Below, in pieces: positions 12,962 through 25,500 of a stretch of 64,000 nt of DNA. The notes below the pieces were generated by a model. The model did no database searches. It was not told where the DNA came from and saw only the letters and a list, made by a program, of their open reading frames with translations. Each line of letters begins with the position of its first letter. The first letter of the stretch is position 1. This stretch comes from Alligator mississippiensis (taxonomy: Eukaryota; Chordata; Crocodylia; Alligatoridae), in the NCBI RefSeq assembly GCF_030867095.1, contig NC_081828.1, positions 51,251,434 to 51,315,433 on the forward strand. The letters run 5' to 3'. The position numbers were made by a program, and so were the translations under genes.

Positions 12962-13395
12962 TTCATAGATGTTAAGGGCTGGAAAGGCTTACAAGATTAT
13001 CAGGTCCAGGTCCCCCCCTCCACTTGGGCAAGAAAGACTGCTGAGATCAGATGACCCCAGCAAGGTGGGCATCGAGACACTTTTTGAAGATCGCCAGGGT
13101 GGGTGACTATACTGCCTCTGGGGGGAGCCTGTTCCAGACCCTTGGCACTTGACTTGTGAAGAAGTTTTTCCTTGTGCCCAGTCTGATGCAATCCTCAATC
13201 AGCTTGTGCCCATTATTTCTTGTCTTTCCCTGGGATGCCTTGGTGAAGATGCTTCCCCAGGCCCAGATGTACACCCCTAATATAGGCTGCCACCAAGTCC
13301 TCTCTGAGTCTTCTCTTCTCCAGACTGAACAGTCCCAAGTCTTTCAGCCTCTCTTTATATGACCTGCTGTCTTGTTCTGCAAGTCTGTTAGCTGC
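12962..13395 (-). mobile_element. CR1 LINE 3' fragment, antisense
   Basis: The minus strand encodes [20 protein letters not shown] then LVAAYIRGVHLGLGKHLHQG, the conserved C-terminal block of CR1 ORF2. The 3' tail is at 12962-12990. 5'-truncated, as is usual for CR1. Confidence 0.88.
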
Positions 13396-13752
13396 TCCTA
13401 GTAATGAAACTCTCTCACACCCCTGCAGGTTGGTTTTGTGTGTTTTTGTTTGTTTTTTAACTAATTCCAATTAAGTTATACTTGATTTTGCTTCCTTAAA
13501 CTGCGAAATCCAGCCCTAGGCCCCTGGCTTGTTTCCATTTTAAGTTGCGTAATCCAGCTGTAGGCCTTTAGCATATGAGTAAGGCTTCAAGTTTATTCTC
13601 AACGGGAATAAAATGTTGTTTTGTATGTGATGAGGCACCTCACTGCCTGAACCTCCCTCTTCAAAATTCTAGGTTGATCCATACCTTCTCAGGACTTGCT
13701 GTCCTCACCTTTTGTTGTTGTTATTGTTGCGATGGAACAAATGTGTTGTTTT

Positions 13753-14342
13753 TTTAGGGGTGCACCGATAAAGCCTTTTTTGGCTGATACCAATTGCCAA
13801 TGTTTAACCAACCATATGGGCTCATGCTGATCTGATAACTGATATCTAGTAATAGTGCAAGGCATTTTAAACTACTGAGCCCTAGAGCACATCACTGCTT
13901 CAGAGCTGGTGGGCCCTACACAGCTGCCAAAGAGAAGCTGCTTTTGCAAATGTGCCCAAGTGTCCAACTAAGCAGAATGTCCCTCGCACAGTGCCTTACG
14001 TGGCCTATGTACAACCCACTGTCTCCACGGCAGTCCTGATACCCAGGCCCCTGCTGTGCGTGGTTTGTTGTTATCGCAGTGGCAGCAGAAGGTAATGCCC
14101 CTTTATTGCTGAGTGTGGTGCCCTGTGCCATCGCCCCTCTCCCCCCACTGCTCATTGGGACCTGTAGTCTACTGTGTGGGCTCTGGCCAGCGCCTGGGTG
14201 CTGGGACCAGACTATGCTCAGCAGGGTACTCTGGGTATATGGCCATAATTATTGGCTACAACAATCAAAACAAGCCAATAATGTCATTTCTCCTTTTATG
14301 AGTACGATAGGATAGCCACCCAATAGATCAGTGCACCCCCAG
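13753..14342. mobile_element. hAT element with perfect 8-bp target duplication, just upstream of the SOAT1 island
   Basis: GTTGTTTT at 13745-13752 and 14343-14350 flanks a 590-bp unit with ends TTTAGGGGTGCACCGATA and, inverted, CTGGGGGTGCACTGATC, a well-known hAT terminal type. No transposase. It ends about 100 bp before the CpG island. Confidence 0.85.
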
Positions 14343-14439
14343 GTTGTTTTTTTTGGAACCTAAGGAGGCTTGTTCAGTACTACCAGCAAGACGCTGCCTA
14401 GCCAGAGCAAAGCTATCAAGGTGCTGAAATAATCTCTGC

Positions 14440-15260
14440 AGCCCTCAGGCATCGCTCTAACTGCGGCCGCCTCCAGAGCGGGTTGGGGTTGGGGCTGAGG
14501 CTGCTTGGAGGGGGCGCTGCAGTTGAGCATCCCTTGCGCCCCCCCCCCCCGTTTCCTATGCAAGAAGACGGGATCCGCATTGCAATGGGGCATCAGGGGA
14601 CCCGCCAACGCTCCCAGGCGGGCTGTTCCTCGCTCCCTGCGAGGAGAAAAAAGCAGGGCTGGAGTGGCGTCACCCCAGCGGCCCACGTGCGCACCACATG
14701 CGTCCGCCCGCTTCCGGCTTACGAGCAGCGGGGACACACCGGCCCGCCCCGCCCCGCGGCCTGGGCGGCCGCCGAGGGGCGGGGCCTCGCCCGGCAGGCA
14801 GCCAATGAGCGGGGACGCTCCTCACTTCTCGGCGCGGTGACGCGAGGCCGGGGGAGCAGGTAGAGGTTCGCGCCGTCCGGCTCCGCTTGGAGCATCAGAT
14901 GCCGACCCGCCCAGGTGACGCGGCGGGCTGGAGCGGGACGGGACAGGTCAGGTCCGGAGCCCCGCGGTCGCTGCCGGGGCGCCCGGGACAGGCAGCCGGC
15001 TCCGGGGGGCGCGCTCTGCCGTGGGTCTCGGCCCCGCCTGCGGCTGGAGGCAGCCGCTGGGCTCCGGCCCGGGGAAGCACCGGCTCTTGCTTGGCAGCTC
15101 CTGTTTCCTTCTGCCGCCGAGGGGCGCGGGCGGGGGCTTCCCGCGCTCGCTCCGGGCTCTGTCTAGGCGGGGCACCCTCGGAAGGAGCTCGGGGCGGCCC
15201 TGGGTGAGAATCGCTGGGGGCTGGACGGACCCCGCGCCCTTAGGGCAGCACACCGTGGTC
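14440..15260 (+). promoter_or_regulatory. SOAT1: CpG-island promoter of SOAT1 with non-coding exon 1
   Basis: A sharply GC- and CpG-rich block in otherwise AT-rich DNA, about 4 kb before the first coding exon. Visible elements are an SRE-like TCACCCCAG (14670-14678), an E-box CACGTG (14684-14689), an ETS-type CTTCCGG (14711-14717), GC boxes (14744-14757; GGGGCGGGGC at 14776-14785) and a CCAAT box near 14802. The cluster of binding sites puts transcription start near 14800-14880. Three plausible exon 1 donors follow: CAG/GTAGAG (14859/14860), CAG/GTGACG (14914/14915) and CAG/GTCAGG (14946/14947); I cannot choose between them. Open frames across the island are composition artefacts. Confidence 0.8.
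14670..14689 (+). promoter_or_regulatory. SRE-like element next to E-box in the SOAT1 promoter
   Basis: TCACCCCAG (one base off the SREBP element TCACCCCAC) followed 5 nt later by CACGTG, which SREBP and USF can bind. Only motif resemblance is seen; human SOAT1 is not known to be strongly SREBP-driven, so a function is uncertain. Confidence 0.35.
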
Positions 15261-18200
15261 ACACTGACCCATCACAACTGGGAGACTTCACTTCCCCCCC
15301 CCACCCCTTGCCTGCGCACAACTGGGAAACCTGACAGAGAGGGCTGTACCCTTCTGTAGTTTGACACTAGTCTTCTGAGCCCATATTTAACACATTGGGA
15401 ATATTTTGCTGACTCTTAACAGACTCTTTTTGCTCATTAAATATCTTCCATTTGAATTCTTATAGGTGAGCTGATCTTTCCCTTTAGAGGGACCTAAACT
15501 GGGACCTTTCTGTTTAACTTAAAAGGAGAGCGGCAATAAAGGTAGCGTACTATGATGATTGCTCAAGGTTTTTGGGGTTGGTTTTTTTTTAAGCATAGGT
15601 TGCTGCATGGCTTGCCTTCCTGCCTGCACCCCAACTTCATGCTCTCTTTCTCTGCTTCCATGAGCAAAGATATGTTGATGCACACACAATGCTTTGTAAT
15701 GAAAGATAAACATGCATTGCTATCAATATTTAAAATGAAAGGTGGAGAAAATCAGTTTCCCCGAAGCTAACGATTAGGTAGGGTACCTGGTACAATTGGA
15801 ATGCAAAACTAGAACTCTCGGTTCAGAGATGATACCTTTTATTAGACCAACTAAGAAATTGCGAAAAAAATCTTCTGTTGCAATTTTTTTTTCCTTTCAG
15901 TTTCTTAGTTGGTCTAATAAAAGGTGTCATCTCTGAACTAAGAGTTCTAGTGTTTTTGCATTTCTTTTTCTCAGACCAACACAGCTACCAAATACATCCC
16001 TGGTACAATTGGGCTACTCTGCTTAACGCATATGAACTTCTTTGGGGAGAGAACATGAGGAAGTGTCTCGTGGTTTCACATGTCCTGGAGGAGTTTGGGG
16101 TGATGCACTCATTGCTCGTGATTGGAGCAAAAGTTAAAAGACTGCATTTGGATTTCACAACTAGAGGAAGTTTAGTCTTATGAAGACAATAAAGTGCTGA
16201 GTGCATAGGAAGGAAACCAGAAGAGACTATGCAAAGAACTCCAGCAAACAAAAGCTTTCAAGAACATATTTGCCTACGCTTTTCGGGTAGCTAAATGGGA
16301 CAAGGGCATAAAGAGTAGCAGGAGGAATATTACTAACTCCCAACTGTATGTGGCGATATTAAGTCCTGTGTAGGTCTAGATTAAATAGTTGTAGATGCAG
16401 TTGATCACTTCCCTTGGAGCCTTTGGGTAAGGTTGATATAACATGAAATTCGCCTTTTGGTTTACGTTTCTCTCGCCTACTGGAAAGGTGAGGGTGAGGT
16501 TCATGTGTTTGTGACGGGTCATTCATTGTTTTCTCTTGGGTCTTAGACTGTAACGGTGACACTCCAGAAATTAACTCTGTCTATTGTAACTTTCTTGAAT
16601 TCATTAGCGAAGACTAGGCTGCATTCCATATTTTCTGTTTAAAAAAAAAAAGAAAGAAAAGAAAACTAACTCATCAGACTTGACTTAACCTTCGGTTGTG
16701 ATTGGATGCATTCCAAAGGAGATAAGAGGAGAGACTTGTCATCTCTGTTTAAAGACCTGGCCACATGCTTACAGGCAGATATCAAATATTGCAGCAATGT
16801 ATCATGCCTCTTGAAAGGCAAGTTGCAGGCTCCCGTGACAATGAGGATGGCAGGCTACCAAATATACAATCCGTTTGTTCTTGGGAAAACAGTCCTTCAC
16901 TTTGCTTGAAAAACATCAGGTCAAGCAGTCTAAGGTGAGGGTTCTTTGCCTCTAAAACAAGGTCCACTTTATAGCAAGCAGTTATACAAATTGACTTGTT
17001 TACATATGTTAGGGTCCATTCTGGTGTTTTTCCTTCATTCCTTTCTAACTATTACTGTTTCTCTATGCCATACTTGTACCTTAGGGGTTGGGTTTATCAG
17101 AGATGAATGTGAGACCCTTAGTGCCCTTTGCAAGTGCTATTGAGGAAAGCATTAATCTTCAGTTTCACTTTGGTTACTCTTAGTTTGTAAACACCAGATC
17201 ATTCACTCTTCTTCTTCCCCTAATAATGACATTAGGAAACGCACAAAGTTATAAGGTAACTAGAGTGAGTATGAAATAGAATGGTAGCAGTAGTAACAAT
17301 ATGTAGGGCCTCCAGAAGTGGACTACATCCTTCTAACTACTTACCTGATTCAGTGCACTAGAGTCAATTAACCTGGTACAAGAATATAGATCATGTCTAT
17401 ACTGTTTCCCTGCTGAGCCCAGGACCACTGCTAAGAAACAAACTCTCTCTCTCATGCCACATGGTGTGGCAACTGGGCAGAGTAAATGGCGTGCAGAGGC
17501 CTCCTGTCTTGGGAGATCCTGACAATGGTGCTGGGTGTGTGTTTGGGGGCCCTAAGCCATCTGCTGTGCTTAACTGGGTTTGGGAGTAGGCAGGACTTGT
17601 ATTTCAGTAACGTTCCTGGCCTTGGCAGGGCAAGTTATAGATGTAATCATGGTAACTCTTCTTTTAATATGTAGGTGGCCAACTTACGGTACATATGCCA
17701 CAAATGTCAGAGGTGGCCTCTGTGTGGCATGCAGCGGATAGGGCAGAGATTGGAGTGGCATTCTGGGAGGGTGTGTGGCTAATTTATGCCATACCTGTTA
17801 ACAAGGTTTGCACATAATTATCTAATATGCTTTCCAGTTGCACATAGTTTGTTTTAAATTAACACTTAGAAGTTATATTGTTGCATGTAGGAAAGCTTCA
17901 CTTGCTTATTATGATCTTTGTTCTTTGGTTTGTTTTATGGCTTGTAGCCTTGGCTTTGACCTCACAAGGTAGATAGTCCCAAGTTATTTAGAAGCAATTG
18001 CAAAAGGGTTTCCAGGGAATGCAAAGTGCTGTAAGAATTGACATTGGTAATTTGACTGAAAGCATCTGTTCTCTGACCCTTTGGGAGTGGTTCATCAGTA
18101 TGATTTCTGCTGGGAAGCTTGTGTGGGTGGTGCTGTGTTTTTTATTAGCCATGAAAATGAAGCCTTGGCCTCAAGTAATTGTGAAGTAGCCCATTTCTGG

Positions 18201-19364
18201 TTTGCAAATATCAACTCTGTTGTCTTGCACAGAGCCTGCTGAGTAATTGTATTCTGCTCCTTCAGCTTCTCCCTGATATCCCTCTGTTGCTTCATTTTTT
18301 TTTTTTTCCCCCTCATCTTTTTTAAATTATGCTTGTATTAATGTAACACCCACCATTAAAAGTTGCAATTAAATGGCTTTAACATGTGTGTGCATAAATG
18401 TGCACAACATGCTCTGATTAGTATAGAGTGCTCTTTTATGAAAAGCATAGTATGAAAGTAAGGTGTTTGCCTTATGAAAGGTATATGTCACTTGAGGCTT
18501 TGAAGATCAGCTTCATGCAGCAGCAGCTTTAGGGGCCTCCTTAGTTTTCATTTTTAGTTTCTGGGAACCCCACTTTACAAAAAAAATCTAAAATCCTATT
18601 TAAAGGGACATCTCTGCATTCTGGATTTGTGTGGCAGTGCCAGGGACATCTGCTAATAACTCAGTTCAGTAATGTCTTTTGTTGAATTTGATGTGGTTTA
18701 AATAAACATGGTCTTTTCCTGTTTTCTGCTGTGGCTTGCAATGTAATAATTCTGCCTGACCAAGGCATAAGGGTTTACTGAGAGCTAGGAAAACTTCTTT
18801 CAAATAGGACTGAAGACTTACAAGAAGGGAATTAGTTGGAATTTTCAGTCTGCTATTCACTTCTGTGGTGCAGAGAAACAAAACTGAGGAGCTGGGGTGG
18901 AGGAAGTGTATGAGGTATCCTTTTAAACCAACCTTTGGTGGTTGGTGGGGGGGTGCTGTGCTGCAAAAATGACAAGCAAAATCAGTTACCCAAGTGCAAG
19001 ATTTTTGTAAGGCTAATGCAAACTGTTGGAAGAGAGCCATGGGATTCTTACAACAGTTATTTGAGAAGAGTGTAAAAGATGAAGGATAAGGGTTTGCTTT
19101 ATTGGTGGTCATGAAGTGGGAGAGTTTGCCTATGTATTTCTGGTATGGGCAAAAAGGAGTTGCAGGGGTGGTTCTTACCTTGTAATAGATCAACATGGGA
19201 CAATTTGCTCATTCCCACCCGCATCCCCCTTTTTTTTTTTTTTACTGGGCAGTCAAAGGGAGACAAAAATGGAAAATGTCAGAAATGAGCACAGATGACA
19301 AATCTAAGCTTTATTGCTAGCTAATTCCTCACTTTAAAAAAAAAAAAAAATTTTATTTCTACAG
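15261..19364 (+). other. SOAT1: SOAT1 intron 1 (most of it)
   Basis: AT-rich intron holding a foldback element at 15800-15998 and a CAGGGGTGGCC-like transposon end near 17675; otherwise nothing recognised. Open frames such as 18666-19196 on the minus strand have no domain or splice support. Confidence 0.7.
15800..15998. mobile_element. Foldback retroelement-like repeat with 14-bp target duplication
   Basis: Direct repeats CCTGGTACAATTGG at 15786-15799 and 15999-16012 flank the unit. Inside, CTAGAACTCTCGGTTCAGAG then ATGATACCTTTTATTAGACC reads inverted on the other half, giving roughly 50-nt arms with few mismatches. The right end holds GACCAACACAGCTACCA, the family terminus seen inverted at 54567. 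A 14-bp duplication argues against hAT and for target-primed insertion. Confidence 0.8.
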
Positions 19365-19375
19365 TAGCTGCTGCA

Positions 19376-19508
19376 ATGGCAGGTGAAGACTGCAATCCTG
19401 TACGGAATCGCCGATCGGGCACCTCTTCTTCAGCATATGGGGCCTCTGAGAAGGATGAAATGCAGAGGAGAACTGAGGGGGAGAGATCGTCCCAAACTTC
19501 AAGCAATG
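19376..19508 (+). CDS. SOAT1: SOAT1 coding exon 1 (gene exon 2), start codon
   Basis: The exon begins at 19365 after the acceptor TTCTACAG; ATG is at 19376 and the exon ends in phase 1 at a GTGACG donor. It encodes residues 1-44, starting [15 protein letters not shown], a polar, serine- and charge-rich cytosolic N-terminus. In human SOAT1 this region contributes to tetramer formation. Sequence similarity is low except the end (SSNG, human PSNG), so the exon is assigned mainly by frame and by the junction to the next exon ([10 protein letters not shown]). Confidence 0.85.
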
Positions 19509-22500
19509 GTGACGTTGTTTTGTGATCCAGGGCTAGCTGCATCATGGGTTCCTAATGTAGTTTTACTTGGCTGGTGACCCCTATGATCTCTTTCCAGCTC
19601 TGCACTGGGAGCCTGTCTAAGCCCTCTATACCATGGGTGGGCTAGTATGTGGGCTGGAGGGTCACTTAAGGAGTTTTGGTGAGCTTTTGGGGGTGGGGGG
19701 GTGAGGGGGTGGGTCATGTCTCCAGTTGGTGCTGGTTCCATGGGCAGAGACATATAGATAGTGGATAGTGGCTGTGCCCTGGCCCCATGCTGTCACTGCT
19801 TTGCGGTCCCAGCTGCTATTCCCTGCCTGCCTGCAGCCCCATCCCATTTGCCTGACTGAGCACGCCCTGTTTGCAGGGGTCCTGGGCTGGCCTTTATGGA
19901 GACCCCACTCACCACTCCTGACACCCCCTAGCAGTAGGTGTGGGGCAGATGGGCCAGGGTGCTTGGGCAGTGGGGCCAGGTCTAGCAGCAGCAGCCAGGC
20001 GCCGTGAGCTGCCACACCAGGGGCTGCCGGGAAGCTGAGTCTGACCGCCATACCACCCCCTCCCTGCTGTGTGCCTGGGGGCAGTAGGACTGGCTGCACG
20101 TGCTGTAGCCAGGGCTCCCCTATGCTTGGGCTGGGTGGAGCTGAGGGACCTGCTGCAGACTGGATATAATTACTTGGTGGGCCATATCTTGCCCACCCAT
20201 GCTCTATATTGATCAAAATTCTTTAACAGGAGTTCAGGACTATAGTCAGGCCCCACAGGTGTTTCACTTTAGAGCTGTGACTGGAGTGAGCCAAGAGTGT
20301 CTTTCTAAGACAAAGCATTAGTTTTCATAGAAGAAACAAACCTAAAAGCAAAGCAGTTTACCACTACAGTGTATATACAAGTCCTGCGTTTAGGATGGAA
20401 CAATCCCATGCACGAGTAGACTCTGGGGACTGACAGACTAAGCAGCAGCTCTGCAGAAAAGGACCTGGGAGTTGCAGTGGACAGTAAGCTGAGCATGTGC
20501 CAACAGTGTGCCCTTCTTGTGAAGAAGGCTAATGGCATACTGGGCTGCATTACTAGGAGTGTTGCCAGCAGATTGAGTGTAGTGATTATTCCTCTGTTTG
20601 GCACTAGTAAGGCCACTTCTGCAGTGGTGTGCAGTATGCGCCAACTACAGAGAGGATGTGGACAAAATGGAGAGTCCAGTCCAGCAGATGGCAATGGTGA
20701 GGGAGCTGGGGCACATGACTTCTGAGGAGAGGCTGAGGGAACTGGGCTTATTTCTTCTGGAGAAGAGAAGATTGAGTGCGCAATGGCAACAGATGCCTCC
20801 TGAGTCTGGGGGGCAGCAGCCAAAGGGGGGGGTCCCCCCCAGTGGCCAATCGCTGGCCCTGGAAGTGCTGACAAAAACTGGAAGTGCTGCAAGCACTTCT
20901 CTTGGCGCCCCCACTCCCTGGCCAGCGAGGGGCAAGCTCAGGGGGGGCATGACCCCCCCCCCATACCTTCCCTATATGTTGCCTATGTTAAGGGGAGATT
21001 TTAATAGCAGCCTTAACTGCCTGAAAAGTGGTTCCAAAGAGGATGGAGCTAGACTGTTTTCAGTGGTGACAAATGACAGAACAAGGAGCAATGGTTTCAA
21101 GTTGCAGCAAGGGAAGTTTAGGTTGGGTATTGGGAAGAATTTTCTCATAAGGAGGATAGTAAAGAACTGGAACAGGCTACCCAGAGAGGCTGTGGAATCT
21201 CCATCCTTGGAGGTTTATAAGACCTGGCTAGATAAAGCCTTGACTAGATTGATCTAGTTGGGGATGTCCTGCTTTGAGCAGGGGGTTGGGCTAGATGATC
21301 TCCTGAGGTCCCTTCCAAGCCTAATTTTTCCTTAGTTCCAATCTGTACATCTCTTACCTGAAGCATAGCTGGATCTGGTTTATCCACCCTGTCCCCCAAT
21401 TCTGGGGGCTGCTTTCTGCCTTTGTCTCTAGATCTAGAGCTGTGGTCATCAACCGGTTGATCGTGATTGACTGGTGGATCCTGGAGCCTCTTGAAGTCGA
21501 TCCTGGGCTGGGGGTGCTAAGCATGTGTGCGTCCACTTCCCCCAGCCCAGCAGGTCAGTCAGTGGGGGAGGGAAGTGGTGGAGGTGCGAGGGGGCATGTG
21601 CAGTGAAGCTCAGGGCACAAAGCCCAGCCTGCAGCTGCAGCCACCTCTGCCATGCACAGATCAGGAGGCATGTGTGCCCCCCCAAATGCAGGGCAGTACC
21701 TGTGGCTGCAGGTAAAGAGTTGGAGCAGGCCCTGCACAGCTGAGAGCGGCTCATCTGGGGGGGTGGGGGGATGTCATGCAGCCTGAGAGGGCAGAGGGGG
21801 TACATGCCCCCGGATCTGCGCATGCAGTGGGCTGGGGCGGGGGCATCTCCAGGCTCTTTCCAGCTGGGCTGCATTCAGGCTGGGCAGCTGCAGCAGTGGC
21901 ACTGGAAGTGGGGTCATTGGGGAGGGGGAGGGTCCCATAGCTCCCCCCAGCCTTCGCTCCCAGTGGCACTACTGAGCACAGTGTGGGCCAGCTGTGGTGG
22001 GAACAGCAGGGCTCAGCCTTCCCCCTACCCCCCGGCCAGGGAAGGTGGGGCTGCAGCTGTGGTCTGGAAGGCTGTGCTGGGCTGTTCATGCTGGCCTGGC
22101 CTACGCTGCGCTCAGCACTGCAGCCACCTGGCCTGAGCACACCTGGTTGGAAAGAGCCTGGCACTGCCCTGGCCCCAGCCTGCCCCGGCCCATGTGCAGA
22201 TCCGGGTGCACCCCCCCTTACCTGTACTCCCTGGATGAGCCCCTCGCGGCTCCGTCGGCCACCCTGTCCCGGCTGTGCAAGGCTTGCCCCTCCCTCACTT
22301 CCATGGCGCGGGGCAAACGAGGCCCCAGTGGTGAGGGAGGGAGTGGGGTAGGGCTGGGGCTTCAATCTGCCCTGCCCTGCCCCGCCCCTCCTCAGACTTC
22401 ATCAGTGACTTGGACAAGGGAGTCAAATGTACTCTGTCCAAGTTTGCAGATGACACAAAGCTATGGGGAGAAGTGGACACGCCGGAGGGCAGGGAACAGC

Positions 22501-25500
22501 TGCAGGCAGACCTGGATAGGTTGGACAAGTGGGCAGGAAACAACAGGATGCAGTTCAACAAGGAGAAATGCAAAGTGCTGCACCTAGGGAGGAAAAATGT
22601 CCAGCACACCTACAGCCTAGGGAATGACCTGCTGGGTGGCACAGAGGTGGAAAGGAATCTTGGAGTCCTAGTGGACTCCAAGATGAACATGAGCCGGCAG
22701 TGTGACGAAGCCATCAGAAAAGCCAATGGCACTTTATCGTGCATCAGCAGATGCATGACGAATAGGTCGAGGGAGGTGATACTTCCCCTCTATAGGGCGC
22801 TGGTCAGACCGCATTTGGAGTACTGTGTGCAATTCTGGGCGCCACACTTCAAGAAGGATGCGGATAACCTAGAGAGGGTCCAGAGAAGGGCCACTCGTAT
22901 GGTCAAGGGCCTGCAGACCAAGCCCTACGATGAGAGACTAGAGAAACTGGACCTTTTCAGCCTCCGCAAGAGAAGGTTGAGAGGCGACCTTGTGGCTGCC
23001 TGTAAGTTCATCATGGGGGCACAGAAGGGAATTGGTGAGTATTTATTCACCAAGGCGCCCCCGGGGGTTACAAGAAACAATGGCCACAAGCTAGCAGAGA
23101 GCAGATTTAGACTGGACATTAGGAAGAACTTCTTCACAGTTCGAGTGGCCAAGGTCTGGAACGGGCTCCCAAGGGAGGTGGTGCTCTCCCCTACCCTGGG
23201 GGTCTTCAAGAGGAGGTTAGATGAGTATCTAGCTGGGGTCATCTAGACCCAGCACTCTTTCCTGCTTATGCAGGGGGTCGGACTTGATGATCTATTGAGG
23301 TCCCTTCCGACCCTAACATCTATGAATCTATGACTTGCCTGCTGGGTGCGGGAGGTCCAAAAGTGATCTCCAACCTAAAAAGGTTGAAGACCACTGATCT
23401 AGAGACTTGTATGCTTCATTGCATGCCTGTCAGTCCCCAGATTTCTCGTGATCCTAGTCAAACTGGTCTATAGTGCCCTGGGTTGGTGGTAGGGAACATT
23501 CACAATTGATTGTCTTGAGTGTTGAAAAAATTCCTGTAACCTGGGTTGTTCTTGACATCCTTATGGATGTGCCAGCTAGCTTCCAGCATTCAGGTAGCAA
23601 ACAAGGGCTGTGAAACTTCTTACTAGGGAAGATGAGAACAGTTTTGGAAGCTTCAGAGTAGTGTCATTATTTCACCTTTCCTTTTTCTCAAATAATTCAC
23701 AAAAGGAGGAAAGTTTGAACAAAAGTTTCTTTGCATGTTTGTTTGTAATTGGAAGGAAGAACTTGTGTAGCTTAGCATTTGTGTGTATATGTGCGCACAT
23801 GCGTATTTTAAAGAAAAAAAAAAACTAGGCTGATGGAGAGCAAATTCTGACTTTTTTTCAGTGGCACTATTTTTATTTCTAATTTAGCTAGATTACAATC
23901 CTGATGGGTGCTATTGTTAGAAATCTGTTTCAGTAAACATAGAATCAATACATACTAACGAAGAGACTATGGTACTATATGTACTTGAATACAAGCTGAG
24001 GCTGTTTTTCCCCATTCAGCATTGTGGTGGGGAGGAGCTCTTTATCTTACACTTGCATACAAGGAAGCCTCATTAGATACATTGTCTGTCATTAAACTGC
24101 TGCCAAAAGCAGCATGTGCTCAGTAATGGAAACCAACTATGAAGTTGATTTAAACGCAACCAACATTGAGCATGACTGTAAAACACATGGCCCATACTGG
24201 GCAAACATACTGATGGTAATCTACCACAGAGATAAGTTATTGCAGCTCATCTAAATAAGATATATGGTAGTGCCCATTGCACTCAGCACTGACTTTTTCT
24301 TCAAGGCATGGTGATCCACTACATAGAACACATTTTTGAGTTTCTCTTCACTCCCACAGGTGAGCTGTGCCTTTGTTTCCAATTTCCAATTGTTCCTGTT
24401 TCTTCACCAGTCTTTAATGTCTGGCAAACATCACCAAATGGCACCCCAGATAGTTCACCCAGAATCCATCTGTTGCCTCCTCTCTCAGCCTGTTGCATAC
24501 GATTAGTATGGCCCTGCCCTCCATGAGGTGGAGCCAGACCAGGTTGTCCTGCACCTCATTTACATACAAATTTTTGGAAGATCCCAGGACTCATGACAAG
24601 AACATCTGCCTGATTCGGATGGAATTTGCAGGGACAGTAGCTCCTTCTGAGGCCATGAAGCCTGCCAAGCTTCAAGGACATAGATGCAGGGGTTTCTGAG
24701 AAACTGCACCTCAAATACTTGAAAGCAAAACTTGTGTCGTGTGTGTGTGTGTGTGTTAAAGCACAGCAGGGTGAAAACTGCAGGGATGGTAGCCCCTGCT
24801 GAGGCCACAAAGCCTGCTGTGTTTCAAGAAGATGGATCCTGCAGGGGTTTCTGAGAAACTGCTCCTCAGGCTGCTGACAAGCAAAACTGATGACATGGGT
24901 GACAGAAAACAGGCCAGTTCAAACAATGCTGCCTTTTATGCTGTCTTTCCATCCCTCCCCCAGAGCACTGGGATTGGAAGGGACCTCAGGGAAGGACCAC
25001 AGTCACTGGCCAGCTACATGGTCAATATGAGAGCACTCCTTCCCCCCTCCCCTCTCCTTACGTTCTGTTTCCCTGCAGGCAAGCCCTGCTTTAGTTTCAA
25101 AACTCAAAATGTTTTGACTACCCTCATTTTGTTTTTAAGCCCTTCGTTTCAATTTTGCTGTTTCAAGCTCGAAACGAGTTGAAAGAGCTTCGAAATGAAA
25201 CAGCTGGCGAAATTTTGCACAGCCCTATTGGTTTCCTACCCTGGCTGTTCCCAAACTCATAAACATATGCAAGGTCTTTGCAGAGGCCATAATGCTGTGA
25301 GCTACCTGGAGTCAGAATATAGGGGATCATTTCCCACTCCTTAACTTAGTTTGGTTTGTCTGTTTCTCCACACCACTTTTTTTTTTTTTTTTTTTTTAAT
25401 CTGTGAAGATTTATGTATCTTTTTCTTCCTTTCTCCTATACATTCTCTTTGTTCTTTTGAGAAGCTGACTGGAATTCTCTTCGTTTTGTATCCTCTTCCA

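Noticed and set aside
14360-15359. Several overlapping open frames of 60-126 codons at the first CpG island
   Set aside because: Present in many frames and both strands at once, the pattern of GC-rich composition rather than a gene.
18666-19196. 176-codon minus-strand frame in SOAT1 intron 1
   Set aside because: No recognisable family, no splice support, composition like the surrounding intron.
19662-20216. 184-codon minus-strand frame
   Set aside because: Sits inside the 570-bp hAT element; Pro/Gly-rich with no transposase motif.
21751-22587. Long overlapping frames on both strands (about 200 codons)
   Set aside because: They lie in the GC-rich interior of the hAT-like element and run into CR1 sequence out of the LINE's own frame.
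24609-25225. Complete DNA transposon ending CACAGCCCTA
   Set aside because: Only one end is convincing; the matching left end and target duplication were not found, so only the tandem repeat is annotated.
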